This document shows positions 1-8,866 of a stretch of 36,112 bases of DNA, piece after piece (position 1 is the stretch's first letter; each line of letters opens with the position of its first letter). This stretch comes from an uncultured bacterium. GTDB taxonomy: Bacteria > Electryoneota > Electryoneia > Electryoneales > Electryoneaceae. The stretch is from positions 1-36,112 of the forward strand of contig CAJVXH010000013.1 in NCBI GenBank assembly GCA_913009835.1. The letters are read 5' to 3'. Position numbers and translations under genes: made by a program. The notes under the pieces are model-generated. The model saw only the letters and a program-made list of their open reading frames with translations, was not told where the DNA came from and ran no database searches.

Positions 1-990
1 TGTGCCTTCCTGCTGCGGAGTAAATGTGATCGGGAAAGGCTCTGAATAAGCCAGGCTCCTTCCCTGCCACTGATCAGTGATTGTAGACAACACATTGTTA
101 TTTCCATCATATAACACATGATCACAAATTTCGCTGAGAAGATCGCTGTAGGACTTCCATTTTACGGCCATCTGAACCGGAGTGCCGACGTAGAGGTTCT
201 CATAGGGATCGCCATCAGGATCGTCAGGGTCGATCAGTTCGTAGCCGCGATAATCGAAATCGTACAAACCATCGTTACTTGCTAAAGCAATGTCATCGAT
301 GAACACGCCCAGATGTTCGGGGTTAGGGTTGCTATCAGAGTAGAAAATCAGGGAAATCCACAGATTGTCTAAAATGCCTTCGTCGATGTATGAGATTGTA
401 TCACCGGGGGCGGCGATTACATGATCGAAGTCGAATGACACCTGAACCCAGTTCTGGTTGGTGCCACCCTCTTCATTCATGTACATGAAATCCCAGTCAT
501 TGAGATTAGAGCTGTAGCCACCCTGCCTGACACCGAAATAGAAGGAAGCGTGCTGACTGTCCATATCCGCCCAAATCCAGAAACTGCCATACGCCTCACC
601 ATCCTCATACTGAGCAGCAGCTTCGATGTCAAATGGACCCCAGTAAAGGTGGGTATAGGTGTTGGGTGGGTAGGGATCAATCCCCGCTTCAAGCGAATTC
701 AACGAACCCGCACACCACACTGAAGTAACTTCTATGTCGTTGCCATGGTGATGGTAAATGGAGTTGAACTCAATATCCCAGGCGGGAAGAGAGGGATTGG
801 TCGGAGAAACAGCCCACCAATGGCCATAAGTCTGCCACGGGAATACTGTTCCAACAGGCTTTTCCCAACCTTCTTGCAAAATCGATGTAAACTGGGCGCT
901 GGCAAATGGGGCCACCAACATCGTGCACATCAGTGCGAGCAACAAAGTGAAGCCCGCCCAGCTTCGTAGAACATTCGCTAACTTGAACAT
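1..990 (-). CDS. Secreted protein of unknown function, 3' end outside window
   Basis: The reading frame is open from ATG at 990 to the window edge (330 codons, no stop), so the C-terminus is missing. A clear AGGAGG ribosome site lies about 7 bases before the ATG. The first 32 residues form a signal peptide: a basic start, a long hydrophobic core with LLLALMCTMLVAPF, and an AlaSerAla cleavage site before Gln. The mature part is rich in Trp, Tyr, Asp and Gly. It contains a segment ending in LGVFIDDIAL, typical of beta-sandwich (MAM/jelly-roll, choice-of-anchor J-like) modules in secreted proteins of FCB bacteria. I infer an exported or surface-attached beta-sandwich protein. A type IX sorting domain could lie beyond the edge but is not visible. 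No enzyme motif is seen. Confidence 0.8.
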   Translation of the reverse strand, partial: MFKLANVLRSWAGFTLLLALMCTMLVAPFASAQFTSILQEGWEKPVGTVFPWQTYGHWWAVSPTNPSLPAWDIEFNSIYHHHGNDIEVTSVWCAGSLNSLEAGIDPYPPNTYTHLYWGPFDIEAAAQYEDGEAYGSFWIWADMDSQHASFYFGVRQGGYSSNLNDWDFMYMNEEGGTNQNWVQVSFDFDHVIAAPGDTISYIDEGILDNLWISLIFYSDSNPNPEHLGVFIDDIALASNDGLYDFDYRGYELIDPDDPDGDPYENLYVGTPVQMAVKWKSYSDLLSEICDHVLYDGNNNVLSTITDQWQGRSLAYSEPFPITFTPQQEGT

Positions 991-1258
991 GCCTGTCCTC
1001 CTGTAATCCATGCTAGTTGTTCGTCCTTGTCCCCCGTCGCAGGCATGTAAAAAGCACACACTCCACCCACTGCCGAATCGAAGCGACGGATCAGGCATAA
1101 CGTATTCCTAGTCTATCCAACAAAATAGGAATAAAAAATGCTAGAGTACAGCAGGAGTGATCGAAATCAACCGTTAATTGGAAGACTTCGAGCCACTCCT
1201 GATATGGAGAGAATATAGCGGAGAATTGAACACATATAACGTAAACAATCAAGCTAAC

Positions 1259-2167
1259 TCACACAATAACAGATATTTCGTTCGCCGTGAGAAGAGAAAA
1301 TGTCCACCAGCTGCGCCAACGCTCATACGGATGAGCGAGACGGAGCAAGGTGCGCTCGTCCGGGAGCTCCGGGAGTGAATAGAAACGTTTGACCGCACCA
1401 CGCAACATCGGGCTGTCGAGCAACAGGTCGGAATGACCATATGCATATTGAAGCAAATGTAGCGCTATCGACTTATTGATTCCTGGCAAATGTTGCAATG
1501 CTCGACGTGATAAAGTGATGTCGTTAATTCCGTCGAGACGCTCCAGCAAATCCGGTTCACCAACCAGATGCGCAGCAATGCGCTTCAAATCGAGAATCTT
1601 CTCTTTTGGCAAACCAGCTGACTCTAATACCTTCACCGGAGTTGCAAGGAAAGTATACTTGCCTGGAAGTGACGCTTGAGCCTTTGGACGCCCCGCCGGG
1701 ATTACCCCCGCTACCTCGCGGACATTCGCCAGAAATGCCGCTGTCTCCTGTACGTTCTGACGATAAGACAAAACGGCTGTCAAAACTCCCTCAAAGGTCG
1801 TGGGGTACAATACCGGACGCATGTCCGGGCAAACTGTCAACACCCGCTGAAAATGAACGTCCTTGCGAGCGACAGAATAGAAACCATCTGAGTTAACCGT
1901 CAGCGAAAACATGCGTATAACACGTTTAGCTATGATGTCCATGGCCGGTCCATCAGCCAGATCACCAAGCACCCGGATGAAAACATCCGAACCGGGACTA
2001 TCCTGACGAACATCAACCTCTACAGCACCACCGGGCACCTCCTGCGAAAATTGGAAGCGCACAGGTTCGTGCGTCAGCAAGCGCGGATTCTCTGCACGAC
2101 GCAGTACGTTGATAGAAGTCGCCAGTCGAAATGGTCCGCGGACCTTGATTCTGCGTTCAATGCTCAT
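1259..2167 (-). CDS. AlkA-like DNA-3-methyladenine glycosylase (HhH-GPD family)
   Basis: A 302-residue protein resembling the AlkA branch of base-excision-repair glycosylases, which remove alkylated purines from DNA. An N-terminal AlkA_N-like beta domain (about 1-115) is followed by the helical domain. The helix-hairpin-helix is at about 223-240 (ALQHLPGINKSIALHLL) and is followed by an Asp-rich turn and a conserved RF helix. The usual catalytic Asp of the E. coli LPDDYLIKQRF segment is not in register here: the turn reads DLLLDSPMLRGAVKRF, so Asp251 is the best candidate and is displaced by one or two positions. The start is supported by GTGAGG upstream. It is a single gene with no obvious operon partner. 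The family is fairly certain; substrate and activity are not. Confidence 0.75.
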   Translation of the reverse strand: MSIERRIKVRGPFRLATSINVLRRAENPRLLTHEPVRFQFSQEVPGGAVEVDVRQDSPGSDVFIRVLGDLADGPAMDIIAKRVIRMFSLTVNSDGFYSVARKDVHFQRVLTVCPDMRPVLYPTTFEGVLTAVLSYRQNVQETAAFLANVREVAGVIPAGRPKAQASLPGKYTFLATPVKVLESAGLPKEKILDLKRIAAHLVGEPDLLERLDGINDITLSRRALQHLPGINKSIALHLLQYAYGHSDLLLDSPMLRGAVKRFYSLPELPDERTLLRLAHPYERWRSWWTFSLLTANEISVIV

Positions 2168-3011
2168 TTCTGCCTCACTTGAATTTGGCTCTAATGTAAG
2201 GAACAGATGCTTGGTGTGCCAATTTCTAACAAATTGTAATAAACAAAATATCCTAAGGAGACGGGGCGCGATTGGAAATTCAAAACAGCATTCTCCCCCG
2301 ATCCACCCTTTGAACCGTGTCTTTCACGTGCGAAGTCCCAAAAATCCGGCATTCTATTTCTAAATAATGGGTCTCCACTCGAAATACACCTCCAAGACTC
2401 AAACTGCAATTCCAGGCTCTGGTTTTGGTTTTTGAGGGTTTGACGGAACGCTGCTATCCAGCATCTGAGTGGTTTTCATCAGGGCGATCATGGGCTTAAT
2501 TTTGAAGAGGAAACCGACTACACACTCCGTACAAAGTCATTATCACAATTAATTCCGCACAATTCAACGCAGAGAACTCAGAGCCAGGCAAACTCCAAAA
2601 TGGTGACGCCGAAACAGCAACCCTCGGTGACTGATAGTTTCAGGCACCATATTGAAGCTTTCCGTTCAATTGATAATGAGAGCGACAACGCCATGAATCA
2701 CAAAGTTCCCAACGATGGCAGCACACTGCCTTACCGTATCTTGGAACAGGGACAAAATCACAAACTCCCCGGTGAAAATGATACTGTTGACAATGCAGGA
2801 GTGGGGGAGGGACAAATCAAATGGTGTACAATGGACTGCGAACAAGCCAATTGGCCAAAGGATAACATAGACGGCGCAAAATCCTGCCGCACCTTCAATG
2901 CCATCTACTGTGCAACACTGGAGCAGCATGTCACACGCAACACACCCTGCGCAGTTGAACATGGCGCCCGTCGACCAAAGCCAAACTGGTAGGGTCAGTG
3001 GACCCTTTCAC
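2168..3011. other. Long region without a convincing gene
   Basis: There are overlapping open frames on both strands at 2600-2992 (plus, 130 codons) and 2666-2962 (minus, 98 codons). Neither has a ribosome site, recognisable domain or signal peptide, and composition is unlike neighbouring genes. A short uncharacterised gene cannot be excluded. No tRNA, riboswitch or terminator was recognised. Confidence 0.4.
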
Positions 3012-3131
3012 GTCGCGGAGCTTGGGCTAGTGAGCCCTTTTACGTCGCGGGGCTTGGGCTAGTGAGCCCTTTTACGTCGCGGGGCTTGGGCTAGTGAGCC
3101 CTTTTACGTCGCGGGGCTTCGCTTCCGCGAC
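3012..3131. repeat. 32-bp tandem repeat, three units plus a hairpin-ended fourth
   Basis: Units begin at 3012, 3044, 3076 and 3108, an exact 32-bp period. Each full unit carries GTCGCGG, then a small hairpin GGGCTagtgAGCCC, then TTTTAC or TTTCAC. The last unit diverges after GTCGCGGGGCTT and closes on itself as GTCGCGG...CCGCGAC (3108-3131). This suggests the ancestral element was a GTCGCGG hairpin and that the array grew by slippage. Confidence 0.85.
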
Positions 3132-3153
3132 CTACATGTATTCAGCTCTTTAT

Positions 3154-3177
3154 GTAGCCCGGTTTCGTGAAACCGGG
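3154..3177 (+). repeat. GTAG-type REP hairpin (family E)
   Basis: GTAG is followed directly by the palindrome CCCGGTTTCgtGAAACCGGG. A GTAG or GGAG tetranucleotide in front of an imperfect or perfect palindrome is the published hallmark of REPs handled by RAYT transposases. A second copy in opposite orientation is at 27798-27822. Confidence 0.8.
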
Positions 3178-3232
3178 GGCCGACACTCGCATCTACTTAA
3201 ATCAGACAAACGTGTCCGATATAAGATCTTGC

Positions 3233-3252
3233 CCCAGACATTCATGTCTGGG
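3233..3252. repeat. Family A palindrome (CCCAGACAT/ATGTCTGGG)
   Basis: Perfect 8-bp arms around TTCA. Read on the minus strand it is bordered by GATGATCC and GGGGCA, the borders shared with other families in this window. It lies about 370 bases upstream of clpB. Confidence 0.85.
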
Positions 3253-3301
3253 ATCATCCGCAGCTGTAATAAAAGGCCCGTGTTTGATAGAGTAATACAG
3301 G

Positions 3302-3324
3302 CCCGTGTTTGCTCGCAAACGCGG
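3302..3324. repeat. Family F hairpin (CCCGTGTTTGctcGCAAACGCGG)
   Basis: Imperfect palindrome preceded by CAGG and followed by CTTATCC. Related copies with GCTTG/CAAGC stems are at 10254-10278 and 27635-27658. A half copy (GGCCCGTGTTTG) lies just before it at about 3276, so this locus holds one and a half elements. Confidence 0.75.
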
Positions 3325-3340
3325 CTTATCCCAAGCTGGA

Positions 3341-3559
3341 TTATTTGAAGGTGCTATAGCAGGCAGTGAGGTAACTTTGGTCATAACCATCAGCCAGCTT
3401 ATTGGTGCCATTATGACAGGAGATTCTCGCGACATTGGCAGGGTTCTGGAGATCATCCCACCAACGCGATATGGTCAGGTTTGAGTGATAATCGTTGCTC
3501 GGATGGCTATCCTCTGAAATATTAATGATATACACGACTCGCAAATTATCGGAGCTACT
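3341..3559 (-). pseudogene. Possible C-terminal fragment of an unknown protein
   Basis: An open frame runs on the minus strand from just inside a stop codon at 3560-3562 to a stop near 3341, about 70 codons. Its translation looks protein-like (it includes ISRWWDDLQNPANVARISC), but it has no ATG, no ribosome site and no N-terminal domain. It could be the tail of a gene whose 5' part was lost. I do not recognise the family. Confidence 0.25.
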
Positions 3560-3620
3560 TTAGTACATTGGCACGAGCTTTGATACAGCAGAGGGTAACG
3601 ATGATAATGTGGGAAAACCG

Positions 3621-6257
3621 ATGGATCTGAACAAATTCACCAAAAAGTCGCAGGAAGCCATTGCAGAAGCGCAGGCTCTGGCGATTCGTCATGGACATGT
3701 CGATGTCGATCTGGACCATCTGCTAATTGCCATGCTGGAGCAGGAGAGTGGGCTGACCCGCCGTCTGATCGAACGGATGGACGTTCCCGTAGATGCTCTT
3801 CTCCGCGCAATAGAGAAGCAACTCGCCCAAAAACCAAGTCAGTCCGGGCCCGGCGCCGGAAGCGGACAGGTGATGGTCACCCAACATGTTCAGCGTACCC
3901 TCGTCCGCGCACAGGATGAAGCGAAAGCGCTGAAGGATGACTACGTCAGCGTCGAACATGTCCTGCTCGCGTTAATCGAAGAGTCGTCGGGCACGTCGCT
4001 AGGCGGACTGTTGGGAAAATTCAACGTAAGCCGTGACCGTCTGTTGAAGGCGATGACAGCCGTACGTGGCAATCAACGCGTGCAATCAGATAATCCGGAA
4101 GAAACCTACGAGGCGCTCACACGTTATGGTCGTGACTTGGTAGAAGAAGCGCGTTCCGGCAAACTCGATCCGGTCATCGGACGGGATTCCGAGATCCGAC
4201 GTACCATCCGCATACTCTCTCGCAAAACCAAGAACAACCCTGTCCTGATCGGCGAGCCGGGAGTGGGGAAGACCGCCATCATTGAGGGTTTGGCGCAACG
4301 TATCGTCCGAGGCGATGTCCCCGAATCCCTGAAGGACAAGACCATTTTCAGCCTCGACATTGGCTCGCTACTGGCCGGAGCAAAGTTCCGGGGCGAATTT
4401 GAAGAGCGACTGAAAGCTGTGCTACAGGAGATCAAGCAGAGCGAAGGCCGCATCCTGTTGTTCATCGACGAGCTCCATACCATCGTTGGCGCGGGCAAAA
4501 CCGAAGGCGCGATGGATGCTGGAAACATGCTCAAGCCGATGCTCGCCCGTGGCGAACTCCACTGCATAGGCGCAACTACGCTGGATGAATACCGTCAGCA
4601 TCTCGAGAAGGACAAGGCGTTGGAACGACGGTTCCAACCGGTCCAGATAGATGCGCCGAACGTCGAAGACACTATCTCTATCCTGCGCGGACTCCGTGAA
4701 CGGTTCGAGGTTCACCATGGCATCCGTATCCAGGACAACGCCCTGGTCGCGGCAGCAATTCTCTCCGACCGATATATCAGCGACCGTTTTCTTCCCGACA
4801 AAGCCATCGACCTGATGGATGAGGCGTCCGCCATGATCCGGACCGAGATCGATTCCATGCCCGCCGAGCTGGATGATCTGACCCGTCGCGAAATGCAGCT
4901 GCAGATTGAAGAAACAGCCCTCGCCAAGGAGAAGGATAAGGCCAGCAAAGAGCGCCTCAACGAGCTGCGCAAGGAACTGGCTGACAACCGTGAAAAGATC
5001 CACGCCATGCGTGCTCAATGGGAGCAAGAAAAGTCTGTAATTGAGGCGGCAAAAGAGATTCGTGAACAGATAGACGCCGTCCGGTTGCAAATCGAGCAGG
5101 CGAAACGTGAATACGATCTGAACAAGGCTGCCGAGCTGCAACATGGTAAACTACCCCAACTTCAGAAAGATCTGAAGCAGGCTGAGGAAGCCCAATCCAG
5201 CCGTTCAGAAGAATCCAGCCTCCTGCGTGAGGAAGTCACGGAAGAGGAGATCGCCGAAGTCGTCAGCCGCTGGACAGGTATCCCAGTGAATCGGTTGATG
5301 GAAGGTGAACGCGAGAAGCTGCTCAAGCTGGACGAGATCCTCCATCAACGTGTTATCGGCCAGGATGAAGCGGTGCAACTGGTCGCGGACGCAGTCATCC
5401 GGGCACGTTCCGGAATCAAGGACCCGCGCCGACCAATCGGCAGCTTTCTGTTCCTCGGACCGACTGGAGTGGGGAAGACTGAACTCGCGAAAACATTGGC
5501 CGAATCGTTGTTCGACAGCGAGGAGAGTTTAATTCGGATAGACATGTCCGAATATATGGAGAAGCACGCCGTCTCGCGTCTCGTCGGTGCCCCTCCGGGC
5601 TATGTCGGCTACGAAGAAGGTGGACAGTTGACAGAGGCGATTCGACGTAAACCATACTCAGTAGTCCTTTTCGACGAGATCGAAAAGGCACATCCGGACG
5701 CTTTCAATATCCTGCTGCAGATCCTCGATGACGGACGCATCACCGACAGCCAGGGTCATACGGTCAACTTCAAGAACACTGTTCTGATCCTGACCAGCAA
5801 TATCGGATCGACCCACCTGATGGAAGGTATTGACGATACTGGCCAGATCAGCGAGGCGGCACGTGCTGCGGTGATGAGTGAATTGCGGGCTGCGATGCGG
5901 CCGGAATTCCTGAACCGGCTCGACGATATCGTGATGTTCAAAACGCTGACACTTGTCGAAATCGAACAGATCGTCGAACTGCTGGTTGATGATTTACGCA
6001 AACGGTTGGCGCCGCGACATATGACACTTATCCTCACCGAAGCGGCGACAAAACACATCGCAAAAGAGGGCTATGATCCGGTATATGGCGCGCGTCCGCT
6101 GAAACGTTTTGTTCAGCACGAGCTCGAAACAAAACTGGGTCGCGCAATGATCGCCGGGGATGTGCGTGATGGGGCAGAGCTGATAGTTGACTTGAGGGAT
6201 GGCGGGTTATCCGTCACCTGGACCAACCCGACCGTCGAAACGGTGGATGAAAATTGA
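3621..6257 (+). CDS. clpB: ClpB-type disaggregase chaperone (Hsp100)
   Basis: An 878-residue AAA+ protein of the usual ClpB length. It acts in the cytoplasm with DnaK/DnaJ to pull proteins out of aggregates. Order: N-terminal double Clp repeat (about 1-150); first AAA module with Walker A GEPGVGKT at 211-218 and Walker B LLFIDELH; a long Glu/Lys/Arg-rich coiled-coil middle domain (about 410-530) that separates ClpB from ClpA/ClpC; second AAA module with GPTGVGKT at 613-620 and [14 protein letters not shown]-terminal ClpB D2-small domain. I prefer ATG 3621 (MDLNKFT) because family members start there. An in-frame GTG at 3609 would add four residues. No CIRCE element was seen upstream. It ends convergently with the next gene, with hairpins between. 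Confidence 0.97.
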   Translation: MDLNKFTKKSQEAIAEAQALAIRHGHVDVDLDHLLIAMLEQESGLTRRLIERMDVPVDALLRAIEKQLAQKPSQSGPGAGSGQVMVTQHVQRTLVRAQDEAKALKDDYVSVEHVLLALIEESSGTSLGGLLGKFNVSRDRLLKAMTAVRGNQRVQSDNPEETYEALTRYGRDLVEEARSGKLDPVIGRDSEIRRTIRILSRKTKNNPVLIGEPGVGKTAIIEGLAQRIVRGDVPESLKDKTIFSLDIGSLLAGAKFRGEFEERLKAVLQEIKQSEGRILLFIDELHTIVGAGKTEGAMDAGNMLKPMLARGELHCIGATTLDEYRQHLEKDKALERRFQPVQIDAPNVEDTISILRGLRERFEVHHGIRIQDNALVAAAILSDRYISDRFLPDKAIDLMDEASAMIRTEIDSMPAELDDLTRREMQLQIEETALAKEKDKASKERLNELRKELADNREKIHAMRAQWEQEKSVIEAAKEIREQIDAVRLQIEQAKREYDLNKAAELQHGKLPQLQKDLKQAEEAQSSRSEESSLLREEVTEEEIAEVVSRWTGIPVNRLMEGEREKLLKLDEILHQRVIGQDEAVQLVADAVIRARSGIKDPRRPIGSFLFLGPTGVGKTELAKTLAESLFDSEESLIRIDMSEYMEKHAVSRLVGAPPGYVGYEEGGQLTEAIRRKPYSVVLFDEIEKAHPDAFNILLQILDDGRITDSQGHTVNFKNTVLILTSNIGSTHLMEGIDDTGQISEAARAAVMSELRAAMRPEFLNRLDDIVMFKTLTLVEIEQIVELLVDDLRKRLAPRHMTLILTEAATKHIAKEGYDPVYGARPLKRFVQHELETKLGRAMIAGDVRDGAELIVDLRDGGLSVTWTNPTVETVDEN

Positions 6258-6263
6258 TTATTG

Positions 6264-6285
6264 CCCCAGACATTTATGTCTGGGG
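6264..6285. repeat. Family A palindrome after clpB
   Basis: CCCAGACAtttaTGTCTGGG extended by one more C-G pair, six bases after the clpB stop. No T-run follows, so it is not a standard intrinsic terminator, though it would fold in mRNA. Confidence 0.85.
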
Positions 6286-6312
6286 TTGGCTGAAGATCAA
6301 TCATTTGGTTAT

Positions 6313-6332
6313 CCCAGACATAAATGTCTGGG
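6313..6332. repeat. Family A palindrome, opposite loop orientation
   Basis: CCCAGACATAAATGTCTGGG with left border GTTATCC and right border GGGGCA. It is the inverted partner of the copy at 6264, giving a head-to-head pair 27 bases apart, like BIME arrangements of REPs. Confidence 0.85.
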
Positions 6333-6349
6333 GCAGATGCCAACCACAC

Positions 6350-6370
6350 CCTGGGTTCATCGAACCCAGG
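6350..6370. repeat. Hairpin CCTGGGTTC/GAACCCAGG
   Basis: Nine-bp perfect arms around ATC, only a few bases before the stop of the convergent ATPase gene. No T-run follows on either strand. It appears once in the window. Confidence 0.7.
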
Positions 6371-6374
6371 TACA

Positions 6375-7181
6375 TCACCCATTACCAGACAATTGGGAGA
6401 AACGATCACGGGCATGTGTCGCCATAATTCCCGGCACCGGACCACCGAGCCATGGTGGTAACATGATCCGTTTCAACGGCAAGACCGGAATCCCGGAAAA
6501 ACCGTCTAGTTCCAGTGTCCCGCTGATCTTGCCCGCAGCTTCCTCGTCAAGCAATCCGTGTTTCAGCAACTCGTCCACCGGGCAGGAGACGAAACCCGTC
6601 TGAACCCCACGACGTTCGGCTGTTTCCGCACAAAACGCCGCCCCATCCTGCGCCATCTCGAGGGTGGTTTGTTCCATCAGGTGGGTGTTGCCAACGATGT
6701 GGGTGACTTCCAGCTTGCTGGCGGTTTCGATCTCGTCCATCAGACGCATGGCGCCATCCACAGTGTCGGTGAACGGTCGGTTTTTATTCAACACGAAGTG
6801 CATCTCGTAGCCACGTGTTTTGAACGTTGGCACCAGCGAGGACAACACAGTCGCGCCCACGTTATCTCCGCCGACATCGAGAAGGGTGAAACCGTCCGGA
6901 TTCGCCACCGCTCCACGTACTTCCGGCAACAAAATCGGCAGGTCGGCGTTGTGCATGTCCGATTCCGGCGCTACGACTCGGATGCCCAATTTTTCCATCG
7001 GTTCACGTGCTTCCCGGCAACGGAAATAGGGATTCACCAGATCGAGATCGGCGATGGTGACCTTGTGGCCGCCGTAACGTGCCAGAGCTGTCGCGACATT
7101 GACTGAGATCTCCGTTTTGCCGGAGCCATAGTTGCCGGTGAACAGTATCACCGCGTCGGATGTGGGGAATATGGGGAGCAT
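6375..7181 (-). CDS. MinD/ParA/CobQ-like P-loop ATPase
   Basis: A 268-residue protein with a P-loop near the N-terminus (GNYGSGKTE, about 16-24), a downstream segment DLDLVNPYFRCREARE, and LLDVGGDNVGA as a Walker-B-like region. This is the SIMIBI-class fold. Similar stand-alone ATPases with a GxYGSGKTE loop are often annotated as cobyrinic-acid synthase-like or found beside 2-oxoacid:ferredoxin oxidoreductase genes (recalled, not tested); no such genes are visible here. It lacks the amidotransferase domain of CobQ and the membrane-targeting tail of MinD. No good ribosome site precedes ATG 7181. The biochemical role is unknown; an assembly or maturation ATPase is a guess. Confidence 0.75.
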   Translation of the reverse strand: MLPIFPTSDAVILFTGNYGSGKTEISVNVATALARYGGHKVTIADLDLVNPYFRCREAREPMEKLGIRVVAPESDMHNADLPILLPEVRGAVANPDGFTLLDVGGDNVGATVLSSLVPTFKTRGYEMHFVLNKNRPFTDTVDGAMRLMDEIETASKLEVTHIVGNTHLMEQTTLEMAQDGAAFCAETAERRGVQTGFVSCPVDELLKHGLLDEEAAGKISGTLELDGFSGIPVLPLKRIMLPPWLGGPVPGIMATHARDRFSQLSGNG

Positions 7182-7601
7182 GAATGGCTATCGTTTGATG
7201 ATCGAATCGCGTAAGATAGGTATTCCAAACCCTGCTCGCGGGTGGGTGCGAGACAGAGGGAAAATATCACCAGATCATCCCTGCGAACCGCCAAAAGGAC
7301 GGCGGGTCACAGGGGCATATCAGACAGCGATCAGCCGCGTTGGAGAACCAACACGGGCAAGAGGGGAGGCTTGATCAACCACACGGGCAGGACGACGTGT
7401 TGTGTCATGCCCCATACATTCATGTCTGGGATTAACAAGGGGAAATGAGGGGTACGAGAAACCCGACTTGATGTAACAAGTCGGGCCACACATCTCACGG
7501 ACTGAAGTCCGTGGTAAGTCAAGTTTTTATCTTTTCCTCACAACTCACAACTCACAGCTATTCCCCGGCACGCTGAGGTGCCGGGCTACCCACAGTCAAA
7601 A
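7182..7601. repeat. Gap packed with five different palindromic repeat families
   Basis: This 420-base gap has no gene. It holds, in order: family D (7279-7315, CCCTGCGAACCGCC...GGCGGGTCACAGGG); a decayed family A copy (7411-7430, one mismatch); family G (7462-7485, CCCGACTTG/CAAGTCGGG); family C (7496-7514, CACGGACTgaAGTCCGTGG); a run of CTCACAA repeats (7537-7560); and a GTAG-headed REP on the minus strand (7564-7589, CCCGGCAC/GTGCCGGG). Confidence 0.85.
7564..7589 (-). repeat. GTAG-headed REP after menA
   Basis: On the minus strand GTAG is followed by CCCGGCACctcagcGTGCCGGG, the classical REP layout. It lies 13 bases past the menA stop. Confidence 0.8.
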
Positions 7602-8534
7602 CTAAACCCAATACCCGATCACAATACCGGCCGTAAGCAAAATACCGAACTGAAAATGAAGCTGCGCGGTCATGACATCAACCATCGCCAGATGTCCACG
7701 TTCATGCTTCAGCGATTCCTGGATAACCTTGTTCACCTTTAACGCTGCCGGGATCGAAATGAATGGCAGCAACGCCCAGATCGGCATCATCTTGAAAGCT
7801 ACCAACCCTCCCAGCACCAGGTAGGCGCTGAACAACAACGCAGCATAGGCCACACGTGCATTTTTACGTCCGAGCAAACTGGCCTGTGTCGAGTATCCGG
7901 ATTTGGTGTCATCCTCGATGTCACGCAAGTTGTTGGCGAACAAGATAGCTGCCACCAGAATTCCTACCGGCAGACTTATCAATAGCGGTGCGATGTGCAA
8001 ATCGCCCACCTGAACCATCCACTGCAACTGCCCGACCTGGACAAAATGTGCACCCCAGACCATCAACGGGCCCATCAACGCAAATACCAGAAACTCGCCC
8101 AAGGCGCGGTACTTGTATCCCACCGGACCTGCAGTGTAAAAATAGCCGCCTGCGATACCTGCCAGACCAAAGACCACAATCGGCCAACCGGTGATGATTA
8201 CGAGATATACACCAATCAGAAAAGCCGCTGCAAAGGCAACAATTCCGCCGATTAGAACATCCTTGGGGAGCATGGTCTTCTCCACCAGGATGCGGCTGCC
8301 ACCATAAGTTTCCTCACGGTCGACGCCCTTGGTATAATCGAAATAGTCGCTGATCAGGTTGGTTCCAGCGTGCAGAAATATCCCACCGAACAGAGCCGCG
8401 AGAAACATGAAAATATCAATGCTGCCGGTCTGGTAGAAAGCCAACGCGGTCCCGAGTAGAATCGGGGTTGCGGACGCTGTGAACGAGAAAGGCCGTGATG
8501 CTTTCAGCCAGAGAGGGAACGGGTAACGTGCCAC
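7602..8534 (-). CDS. menA: MenA-type 1,4-dihydroxy-2-naphthoate prenyltransferase (UbiA family)
   Basis: An integral membrane enzyme of about 310 residues that attaches the polyprenyl tail to DHNA in menaquinone synthesis. UbiA hallmarks are present: the first Asp motif NLISDYFDYTKGVD near residues 60-75 and the second, NNLRDIEDD, near 200-215, on an eight- to nine-helix hydrophobic background. The YGGSRILVE segment and overall length fit MenA better than UbiA or heme/chlorophyll prenyltransferases. I place the start at GTG 8534 because GGAG sits six bases upstream; a TTG at 8546 would add four residues. Menaquinone fits a respiratory organism and the cytochrome transcribed divergently from it. 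The other men genes are not in the window. Confidence 0.88.
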   Translation of the reverse strand: MARYPFPLWLKASRPFSFTASATPILLGTALAFYQTGSIDIFMFLAALFGGIFLHAGTNLISDYFDYTKGVDREETYGGSRILVEKTMLPKDVLIGGIVAFAAAFLIGVYLVIITGWPIVVFGLAGIAGGYFYTAGPVGYKYRALGEFLVFALMGPLMVWGAHFVQVGQLQWMVQVGDLHIAPLLISLPVGILVAAILFANNLRDIEDDTKSGYSTQASLLGRKNARVAYAALLFSAYLVLGGLVAFKMMPIWALLPFISIPAALKVNKVIQESLKHERGHLAMVDVMTAQLHFQFGILLTAGIVIGYWV

Positions 8535-8866
8535 TGCACACTCCAATAGGTTAAAAATAGAGGAGTATCATCGGATACCCCTGATATCCCAGGAACCTGC
8601 CACTGATTCACAATAACTGCTGTATCAATAACATGTAAAAGTTAGAAAAGCCTACCCCTCGTCACAACGGGCAGCAGCTCAATGAGAGTCATTTCGAGAT
8701 GAAAACGGTTTCTTCAGATTATGGCGAATTCATCGTTCAGTATCAGACATGTTGAAGGAATTGTAGCGGTTGAGAATGCTACCGTTTTTGACCTGCAACA
8801 AAAAACTGGACCTGATCAGGCAGTACTTTGTGCAATTCGTTCACAAGGGTAAACCTGGGGTCCACC
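8535..8866. other. Divergent promoter gap between menA and the cytochrome
   Basis: About 330 bases with no gene and none of the palindromic repeats that fill most other gaps. It should hold promoters for both genes, but I could not identify a convincing -35/-10 pair or operator. Confidence 0.5.

Noticed and set aside
2666-2962. Small membrane protein gene on the minus strand
   Set aside because: It has some hydrophobic stretches but no ribosome site or recognisable family, and it overlaps an equally weak plus-strand frame.
3202-3456. Minus-strand gene upstream of clpB
   Set aside because: It runs through family A and F repeats and lacks a ribosome site; only the separate frame at 3341-3559 looks protein-like, and that as a fragment.
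6264-6332. Intrinsic terminators after clpB
   Set aside because: The hairpins are strong but lack a T-run, and identical hairpins occur as dispersed repeats in many gaps.
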